A stretch of 39,195 nucleotides of DNA from assembly GCF_000090795.2 (NCBI RefSeq), contig NW_003546288.1:307949-347143 (forward strand), read 5' to 3'. How positions within the stretch are numbered: position 1 is the stretch's first letter; each line of letters opens with the position of its first letter. This DNA comes from Amphimedon queenslandica. Its lineage: Eukaryota; Porifera; Demospongiae; Haplosclerida; Niphatidae. A program made the translations under genes and the position numbers. Below are positions 31,985 through 39,195 of the stretch, piece by piece. The notes beneath the pieces were generated by a model. That model made no database searches. It had not been told where the DNA came from and saw nothing but the letters and a program-made list of their open reading frames with translations.

Positions 31985-32957
31985 GTGGTTGGTGTACATT
32001 ATATCAAAAGTAACAAAAGCTGTGTTGTTAGCTATCACTCTCTGAGGTCTGCCCCTGTCAAATTTGACTACTCCTTAGATGGTCAACCAATTGCCCATCA
32101 ACAAATCTGTAAGGACCTTGGTGTAGTTTTTTCCTACACAGTCTCCTGGTCTGCCCAGGTGGACTGTGTTCTCCAGAAGGCCTATAATGTACTGAGAATG
32201 ATAAAGAGTCTTTCCAGCTGCCACAGCACCTACAGTTGTAAAGAAGCTATATCTGTCACTAGTAGTCCCTATCCTAACATACTGTTCTCCTGTGCGGAGA
32301 CCCACTCTGGTTAAGGACTTTGTGCTTCTAGTGCAGCTCCAAAGGAGAGCTACTAAATATATTCTATTTGACTACCAGTCAGACTGCAAGTCTAGACTCT
32401 CCTTGCTCAAACTATTACCACTGATGTATCGTCTGGAATATATCGAATCTGTTTTCTTCTTTGTCCAGTTTAAACACTGGGACCACTCATTTGACATCTG
32501 TAACTATTTCTTTTTCTCAACTTACTCCACTCAAAGCTCAGCCCACAACAAGTTAGTTCACTCCTCCCTTGTTTGCTCCTCAGCTCGTCACACATTCTTT
32601 CACCGCTTTCCCGGGTTATGGAACTCTCTACCTCCAATCAATCTCTCAATGTCTATCCCAAGTTTTAAGAAACTAATTACATCCCATTCTATTGACAAAT
32701 TTACAAATGTTTTTAATTTTTCTGATTCACACACTCTCTACACACTGTCTGTCCATGCTCTAAATGGTTATGTATATCTCTCCCATCCTCTTTTCTCTCC
32801 TCCACTTGAGTCCTTTTCTTTTCTGTATTTATGTACTGGGTGGCAGGGCTAGACCCTGTCATTCCTTTACGACTACTCCCTTCTACTGGACCTCTACTAC
32901 TATCTGTTTCTCCTTCTCATGTCTAGTCCTTTAAAATTGCAATAATAATAATAATAT
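31985..32957 (+). mobile_element. 5'-truncated non-LTR retrotransposon (LINE), RT C-terminal end
   Basis: The frames 31985-32314 and 32292-32852 encode the part of a LINE ORF2 behind the polymerase core: KDLGVVFSYTVSWSAQVD (the conserved LG-V-x-D/S thumb-side motif), VLQKAYNVLRMIKSL, then after a one-base frameshift near 32280-32295 the block LVQLQRRATKYILFDYQSD. The C-terminus reads HTFFHRFPGLWNSLP, typical of CR1/jockey-like clades. The catalytic YxDD core lies upstream and is absent, so the copy is 5'-truncated as usual for LINEs. The 3' end runs into AATAATAATAAT (32940-32955), a LINE-type tail. Confidence 0.85.
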
Positions 32958-33201
32958 TTTTATTATTTAATAATAATGACCTTAATGTTTTAATATGGCC
33001 ATCCTTTCAGAACATTTAAAGGTTTTATACCCTTCTTATCTTTAAAATTATGACCCTAGTTAGCACAAAATTATTTATTTATTGCAAATTTTTGAAAACA
33101 CTGAGTGCATTTCTTTGTTAAATTGAAAGGAATGTTACCTTTTCTATTAAGCTTGAAACAATGACCACTGATGTGGTCACATTTTTTATATTTTATATAT
33201 A

Positions 33202-33440
33202 TGTGACCATAATTGACAAAAGGGCCATTATGGCGGATATTAAAATTGATCTTAATAATGGCAAATATCAACCTGTGAGTGCTTTGTTAGACAATCATTG
33301 TTTCTAAAAGTTTCATGGTAACTTTTTGCATCCTGTGGAGTGATTTTATGATAAATGGGGCTCAGGAAGTTGGAATTCTTAGGCTAGAAAGACAAATTTC
33401 ACTACCCGCCATAAGGTACCTTTTGTCAATTATGGTCACA
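33202..33440. mobile_element. 239-bp MITE with TGTGACC termini and TA flanks
   Basis: The ends are TGTGACCATAATTGACAAAA and its reverse complement, perfect for 22 bp. Similarity continues imperfectly to about 40 bp (CCATTATGGCGG / CCTTATGGCGG). Both ends are flanked by TA (33200-33201 and 33441-33442), as for Tc1/mariner-driven elements. There is no coding capacity. Confidence 0.8.
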
Positions 33441-33443
33441 TAT

Positions 33444-34687
33444 TTATTTCATATTTATATTTATAAATACAATTTTATATTTATTTTTCACAAAATTTCT
33501 CTGCAAAATTATGCAGATGTATTCTTTTTATTTATTATTAATTATGGTACACCTTATTTCTCATAGGTTTCATCTATAGGATTTAATTTTGTTATAAATT
33601 TAGATTCAAAGTCATATTATGATACATTGTGATTTTCAAGTAATATTTATCACATAATGAATAATAAGAAAAAAAACATTGTTCGTTGACTTATGACTTG
33701 TTAACAACTGTCTTTAGATTTTTCATATTGACTATCAATTTGTAAAGAAATGGTTAAAAATTATTTTATACTTTTCAGTATATATATACCATGTTTTCTT
33801 TATTTTGTTTTCTTATGGTTGAATCACTTATTTTCAGCATTTTTGCATGTACATGGCATAATATGTGTTCTTCTTTCTTCACATTCTTACACTCTTTGAT
33901 AGGACATTTTGTCTCCTTGACAATAATAGCTTCAAGTCCATTTTTCTACAAAATTTATCATTGCAATTGTAAGCAAAATAACTCACATGTAATGCAGCAA
34001 CATGGTACCAGCATAATTTAATTTTGTGTCTTGATGCTTGTTTTGTTGCCTTTATTGTACAATTATAATATTGACACTAAAAATGTGAAGATATTTTTTT
34101 ATCACTAAAATCAAATTTACTGTCCAAGTGTCTTCAGCTACTAACATGTTCTCTTCTTCTTCAAATATTTTGTCGGAGGTGTCTTCTGGTGTAGCCATAC
34201 CTAATAGTTCACTAACTTCAGTCTTTTTGATCTTGTTCCTTTGCAGTGATGCCACTTTTTCTTTTATAATGCTTTGGTTGCTTTGATCAATGATATAATT
34301 GTGATGTAACTGTTACAACTTTAGTTTGAGTGGCAAGGTGAGATGCCAAGTGTATACATAAGATTGCTGAATTGTATACATTACATCATCATGATGAGGC
34401 TCTGCAAGCTTGAAATCCATTCAGCAGTTACCATGGCATTTTTAGGTTCTGCAGACTTAAAGCAACTCACAATGTAATAATGACATCATTTGTTACTATA
34501 TTTATACTCAATGCAAAACTTGTCAGTTCTTGCTATAGGTCTAAGTTTTTCATTCTCTTTGTATTTTAAAGCGATGTCAACAAAAGACTAACTTTTGAAA
34601 GCCTCTCTGATATCAAAGAAGAGGGCTGTAATTCTGAGTTTTATGCTGTAATTGAGTTCTTGTCTCCCATGAAAAAGAGCACTACTG
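33444..34687. other. Unrecognised AT-rich region
   Basis: No gene supported. A minus-strand open frame at 34052-34255 has a charged N-terminal half (KKTEVSELLGM, then an EEEEN run) and could be an exon, but nothing around it confirms that. Confidence 0.3.
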
Positions 34688-35585
34688 CAAGGGAGTTACT
34701 ATCATGGGAAAGTGACTGATGGAGGAAGGTCCTTTAGGATTGCTAGATTCAACTCTAAAAGTTGAGCAAAGTTATCTGCCATTAGTGCAGCAAAGATACC
34801 AGTCCATCTTACCAACTGCGAAGTTAAAAAGAGCAATTATGATGACGCACTGGAGGTCATTTTGAGGCCTACTACTGAGATGGAGCCTTCCCCAAAAACA
34901 ATAATAGTGCCTGTTCCAGAGTAAGCCAAAAAACTGAGCATATCAGAAATATTGGATGCAGCAGATGGTGTATTGGTCAATCTTGGCTGTAAAGTTATAG
35001 ATGTAGCTTGTGCTAGAGTAGTACGAACTGGACACTTACAAGAAGTCACCTTGGCAGATCAAACAGGAACCATCAAGCTATGCTGTTGGGAGAAAAATGT
35101 GGATCAACTTAAGGATTATTCCTCATATGATTTTACGAATTTGTCCGTTGGAACATTCAGGGATGAGAAAACTCTGACACTAAGAGGCAACAGTTCATTC
35201 ACTCTAACACCAAATAAAAATGATGATACTATAACACTGCATTTTGATATCAAGGATGAGGATAATTCTGATATTATCAATGATGCCAGAATCATAGGGA
35301 CCCATTATTGTAATCTGTATTGGGGCTGCATTAGTTGAGGAAGCAAACTTGATTCAGTTGATGTAAATGCTCAAAGTGTCACATTGTACAAGAGAGATCC
35401 AATTGTGAAATTCAAGCATCATGTAATATCCTGTTTGCATCTGCAGGTGGACATAAACTATTGAAAGCTTGTACTCTAGTAATCAAAAGTCTACTAGGAG
35501 ACAGCATTGACAATCAAGCTGAACAAAGTCTTCTCAAGATTAAGGATCTAATGGTCATAACATTCAAAAAGAGACAATTACATTA
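34688..35585 (+). pseudogene. RPA-like OB-fold protein pseudogene
   Basis: Proteins of this type bind single-stranded DNA through OB folds and occur in multiple copies in invertebrate genomes, sometimes with Helitrons. A first OB-like segment reads VTDGGRSFRIARFNSK and IPVHLTNCEVKK (about 34710-34840). After an EMEPSPKTIIVPVP linker comes the second OB fold: the ORF 34952-35338 with VLVNLGCKVIDV, VTLADQTGTIKLCCWEKNVD (the D-x-T-G-x-I-x-L-x-x-W-E signature) and LSVGTFRDEKTLTL. Stops at 34759-34761 (TGA) and 34922-34924 (TAA) and a frame change after 35338 break it. The C-terminal part (35340-35585) is readable only in another frame and lacks a clear zinc ribbon. Confidence 0.65.
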
Positions 35586-35903
35586 AGTCATTTGTTATAT
35601 CCTCTAATCCAGTAATGTAATGCATACTTTCATTATGTATTCTTTCATTATTAAAATATTGCTAACATTTTCCATTTAATCTTTTGTCATTTACTAACAA
35701 TAATTGTTAAATTTAAGAAGCAGCATTGAATTTGGCATCAAAATACCTTTTAAGAATAAAAAACAAATGAAGTCAAAAATAATTGAACTGTAGTGATCAA
35801 ATTTAAAAAAATAAGAAAAAACGGCAACAAAAATGGAAACAAAAACAATTTAGTGGTATAATTGACTGCTTTTTAAATTTTAGCAAGTAAAGAAAGTTTA
35901 AAC
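35586..35903. other. AT-rich sequence without features
   Basis: No gene or repeat recognised. Confidence 0.4.
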
Positions 35904-36001
35904 TTAGTGAGAGAGGCAAAATAGAGAGCCATTAAAGAAGAAAAATACTCAGTTAGTGAGAGAGGCAAAATAGAGAGCCATTAAAGAAGAAAAATACTCA
36001 G
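35904..36001. repeat. 49-bp tandem duplication
   Basis: The block TTAGTGAGAGAGGCAAAATA ... AAAAATACTCAG occurs at 35904-35952 and again at 35953-36001, apparently identical. A recent slippage or unequal-exchange product. Confidence 0.95.
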
Positions 36002-36008
36002 TTAATTC

Positions 36009-36160
36009 AAAATAATAATAACAATGACAATAATAATAATAACAACAATAATGACAAACAATAACAATAATAATAACAATAATAACAAAGTAATAAAAAA
36101 CGACAACAAACAACAACAATTTTGACAATAAAAATGATAGTAGTAGCTATAATAACAAAA
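36009..36160. repeat. AAT/AAC simple-sequence tract
   Basis: Interspersed AAT, AAC and GAC triplets over about 150 bp. The overlapping hydrophobic minus-strand frames come from this composition. Confidence 0.9.
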
Positions 36161-36299
36161 GAAAAGGAGAGAAAGGCAACTGGAGAGAGAATGAGAGGGG
36201 GAAGAATTAAGAATAACAATTAAGGATGGAATGAACAATTGTTAGTAAAATAATTGAAATTAGCAATGATAGTCATAGTCAACAAAAAGAGTGGCGTCT

Positions 36300-36715
36300 C
36301 CCACCAGTTGGAGGTCAAAGGGAGAATTGAGAATCAGTTTGTGTTGAGACAAACAAACTCCTCTGATAAACATGATTAGTCGTCCAAAGTTGGAAGTGAC
36401 CATATGTGAGTGGTTGCAGATGGGGTTCTGCCTCAACATTAGAAAAAACGTCAGATAGCAATGTAGCAGTGATGTCACAAGCCTCATTATGGCAGATAGA
36501 TGGAAAACCACGGACAAAGCATGACAAATCATGGTTGAGAGAGAAACATTGACCACAGGTACAGTCAGATGGAGCATCACGGATATTCCATTCATACTGA
36601 AGGTGAATGCACTTCTAAAAGCAAGCAGATTTGTGGAGGTTGAAATCTAGAGAGGTTAAGCGGAGAGCTGAAACCCAGTTTGATGCTCCTTTCTCAGTGC
36701 AAAGGTCAAGACTAT
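36300..36715 (-). pseudogene. Fragment of a marine-invertebrate retroelement C-terminal domain
   Basis: Minus-strand frames give KGASNWVSALRLTSLDFNLH (about 36630-36690), then a Cys-bearing CTCGQCFSLNHDLSC and FPSICHNEACDITATLLSD (about 36470-36560) with VEAEPHLQPLT (about 36410-36440). I recognise this chain of motifs (K-G-A-S-x-W, C-x-C-G...H-x-L-S-C, G-F-P-x-I-R-H-N-E) from the C-terminal part of multicopy reverse-transcriptase-annotated proteins in sponges and corals. Its exact class is uncertain to me. The downstream nuclease-like D...F-D-V-R part is not found. Frames shift twice. Confidence 0.55.
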
Positions 36716-37140
36716 ACTGAGTGGATAATTTAATAATAACTATAAAAGAGAAATATTTAATGTAAAAAAATTAACCTTATTAGCAAAATCAAGATTCCTA
36801 TTTGTATAAAAAATAAGAAATACACTAAATACTGTAAAATACTGTGTATGTTATTTTATGTCATTCAAAGCCTCTGGTTTCCCTTTCCTCTCCCTTTCTC
36901 CATCAAACTTACATGTTAAGCTGTAAAAAATGTACAATGCACTGGTCTCTTAATGACTGATGATTCATCTAATTTCAATGATTCCTCCTAATCTTCTAAT
37001 TACTTTTATAATCAATGAAATATAAATTAATCCAATAAAAGTTAAATGCTGCATAAATACATAGTTCTAATAATTTGTGAAGAATACATGCTTAATTATA
37101 GTTTTTGAACCAAAATGAACAAATTAAGGTTGCATTTACA
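36716..37140. other. Unrecognised AT-rich sequence
   Basis: Nothing recognised. Confidence 0.35.
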
Positions 37141-37680
37141 AAGGAAAGATACAAATCAAAACATCATAGATAATGGATAAAACTAATTGAAAAAATCAGT
37201 ATTCAAAGTGTATTGTTCCAAAAGAAAATCATTTTTTGTTGCTGTGCAAATGCAGCCTCAAACTCTGTTACATAAGTCACTCCTCCTATAAACTATATTT
37301 AGAACTAAGAAAGTAATAGTTAGAAGTAGAGTATGAAACATTTTCTTTAAACCCTTCAATGATCAGAACTGAGTCTGATCCGTCATCATGTAAAAGCTGC
37401 ATTTATATGGCAAAGAAAGGAATAAAAACATGATAGAATCTTGATAGAAGTTTATGGAAACGGAAACCGTATATAATGTGTATGATTTCAAAAACAATCG
37501 TTATACATTTCTGTGTATACGAAGCCTAAAACTCAGTTACTCCTGGTTTTTAACTAATACTTAATTTAAAAATATTAAGAAGTCGTAAATAAAACATTCT
37601 AAAACCAACTTTAAATGATTAGAACTAAGTCTGTTCAGTCACTGCACTGCAAAAATGCCGGTGGGAAATACACCTGATCG
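37141..37680. repeat. Two diverged tandem copies of a repeat of about 260 bp
   Basis: Three landmarks recur in the same order. GTGTATTGTTCCAAAAG (37209) pairs with GTGTATGATTTCAAAAAC (37478). GCAGCCTCAAACTCTGTTAC (37251) pairs with GAAGCCTAAAACTCAGTTAC (37520). ATGATCAGAACTGAGTCTG (37360) pairs with ATGATTAGAACTAAGTCTG (37615). Identity is roughly 60-70% by eye. Confidence 0.6.
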
Positions 37681-37859
37681 AAGTGGGTAAAATACACCAT
37701 TTGATTTGCCACCGCAGTAGTTTCATCTCACTGGTGTTGAATTCCCACCTTTCGCAGCAATATCACACTAAGAAGTGTTCATTATAAATGTACTATATAA
37801 TATTTTAAAAGTGAAAATATTAAGTACTTTTGTACAATAAAGTGATAGTTATTTAATCA
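37681..37859. other. Spacer downstream of the Helitron helicase
   Basis: No coding signal. If the Helitron 3' end lies here it should end in CTRR after a hairpin on the minus strand. I could not identify one with confidence. Confidence 0.3.
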
Positions 37860-39195
37860 TGAATTGAAACTTTGATGAAAGTTATATGCATGATGGTAAA
37901 AAACTCACAATTATTCTAATATGACTATTCTCTTCGTTCACTGCAACATGAACAACTTCTCCTCAGGCCCCATTAACCAGTCCATCATAGACATATACAT
38001 TAACAGTGAGCATGACACGAGCACCAACAGCTAATTTTAATGTGGTATGTAGATTTCCGGTCTCTGTTCTTTTATCTGGCACATTTGACAGGTCAATGGG
38101 TTTATCACCAGTTGCATCAGCTGCTTTAATCAAAAACTGTTCTTCAGATGCTAGCTTGTTCAGCATGAATTTGTAGCGATCATCTACATCTTTATTGAGG
38201 CGATATATGTGAAGAGCATGAGTTGGATAATCACGTGATGTAGGAGTGATAATTCTACTTTGAAGAACATTAATGTCTTCATCAGTACAGCTATTTGTAC
38301 GAACCCTACACAGAAGTTCAGTGAAAAGGCTATCACCTCGTTGCCTCATAATTTCATGGAGTTCAATCATTTGAAACTTATCTTTCCATTAGGAACCAGA
38401 CCCATATAAAGAAGCTAAAGAGCTATCATTCACGGTAGCAAACAATGGAGCTTGTCCTACTGGAGGTAACTGATACAAATCACCAACTGCAAGGACACTA
38501 ACATCCCCAAACTTTACATCTTCATGAAAGTATTTTGTAGACTACCTCTTGTGCGGGCACATCTCCGTTTGATAGGGCATAGCCTATTTTATGAAGCTAA
38601 ACAGTCAAATCTTCATTCCTAACTTCTTCAGAAACAGAACGAAGCAATTCACTCATTGACTTTTCTGCCTTTGTGATGTATGAAGCAACATACATGACAC
38701 AGGCATATGCATTTAGGACATACTGGATGTCCATATTTGCTCCCCATGCCTTCAAAATGGCAGAATTGTAATTATTGACGTTACATTCAGATGGTTCTCT
38801 TTTTAATACAATGTTACCTCTAGTGGAATAAGTTATTGTCCTAGAGTAATGTTGGATCAACTTCAGCCAATCTTAGCAAATCAGTAAGACTGACATCAGT
38901 TGTTCCATCAACTAAAATTTTATGTACTTTTTTTAATATTTTAGAAGCATCATTAGAATTGTCTTCAGTTATTGGACTCGTAATTAAAGTATTTTTACTC
39001 AGAGGATGAGGAAATTTGAACTGACAGTTCCTGTTCCTACGACAATACAAAGAGTGCTTATGTTGCTGCAATAAAAGTACCTGTTATTTCAATTTTCCTT
39101 TTTCATGTGGTATTGAACAAGTTTCATAGTTATCTATGAAGTCACAAACTAAATTGTTATTGTCAATTCCAAACTTGGGGGCTTCTTCCACTTAA
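37860..39195 (-). pseudogene. Helitron Rep/helicase polyprotein pseudogene, internally deleted, runs off the window
   Basis: Helitrons move by rolling-circle replication with an HUH endonuclease fused to a Pif1-family helicase. From the window end, the minus strand reads the pre-Rep and Helitron-like N region: LLQQHKHSLYCRRN, CQFKFPHPLS (about 39000-39075), then NIVLKREPSECNVNNYN and WGANMDIQYVLNAYACVMYV (about 38680-38815) and YITKAEKSMSELL. After a stop at 38597 the text jumps within about 60 bp to the Pif1-like helicase C-terminal half: FGDVSVLAVGDLYQLPPVGQ (about 38460-38515), then MIELHEIMRQRGDSLFTELL, ALHIYRLNKDVDDRY, and TLKLAVGARVMLTVNV with GLVNGA (38370-37963). Hundreds of residues, including the rest of Rep with its catalytic Tyr and helicase motif I, are absent. 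Stops in YGSGS-stop-WKDKF and after LVNGA (37963-37965) add to the damage. Confidence 0.85.

Noticed and set aside
33791..34021. Plus-strand 76-codon hydrophobic frame
   Set aside because: Phe/Ser/Ile composition as expected from AT-rich sequence; no motif and no neighbouring gene signal.
36002..36238. Hydrophobic open frames on the minus strand
   Set aside because: They are produced by the AAT/AAC simple-sequence tract (runs of Leu, Ile and Val) and have no other support.
1..39195. CRISPR arrays, bacterial operons, rRNA or tRNA genes
   Set aside because: The repeats present lack spacer structure, the genes have spliceosomal introns, and I saw no tRNA cloverleaf or rRNA signature.

Overview
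The window looks like a piece of an intron-bearing invertebrate genome, most likely a demosponge (an Amphimedon-like species). It is AT-rich, and the genes recognised use very short GT..AG introns (45-59 bp where both ends can be fixed by the reading frame). The mobile-element repertoire (BEL/Pao, Ty3, Crypton-type tyrosine recombinase, Helitron, hAT/ZMYM1-like, LINE, DUF6589, RecQ-like and rve-integrase genes) is what I know from sponges and cnidarians. The species call is inference. A 10-base run of N at 28057-28066 shows a draft assembly. I found no intact host gene: nearly everything recognisable is a mobile element or multicopy element-like gene broken by stops and frameshifts.

Layout. 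1-3.6 kb: a 35-bp-period minisatellite, then a minus-strand Crypton/DUF3504-type recombinase pseudogene and a 110-bp fold-back sequence. 3.7-10.6 kb: a decayed minus-strand ORF split by a BEL/Pao LTR retrotransposon (4377-10407) whose 3' LTR carries a 50-bp near-perfect internal palindrome. 10.6-11.5 kb: a Ty3-type RT-RNase H remnant (minus). 11.55-18.40 kb: a pair of 27-bp inverted repeats enclosing a plus-strand rve-integrase pseudogene and, converging on it, a G2E3-like HECT ubiquitin-ligase pseudogene. This possible integrase + HECT transposon is the most interesting object in the window. 19.3-23.7 kb: a DUF6589 gene (plus) converging on a RecQ-like helicase gene (minus), both broken. 23.7-25.1 kb: an imperfect inverted repeat and three 115-bp tandem repeats. 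25.5-27.4 kb: a ZMYM1/DUF4371 hAT-type transposase pseudogene (minus). 28-32 kb: mostly unrecognised AT-rich sequence. 32-33.5 kb: a 5'-truncated LINE and a 239-bp TA-flanked MITE. 34.7-35.6 kb: an RPA-like OB-fold pseudogene. 36.3-36.7 kb: a retroelement tail fragment (minus). 37.9-39.2 kb: an internally deleted Helitron Rep/helicase pseudogene (minus) that runs off the window.

How they fit together: the genes do not form a host pathway. They are layers of insertions. BEL/Pao entered an already transposon-rich area, and several disabling changes are of the type expected from CpG methylation decay (CGA to TGA, CGG to TGG). Coordinates of broken genes are approximate where frames shift.
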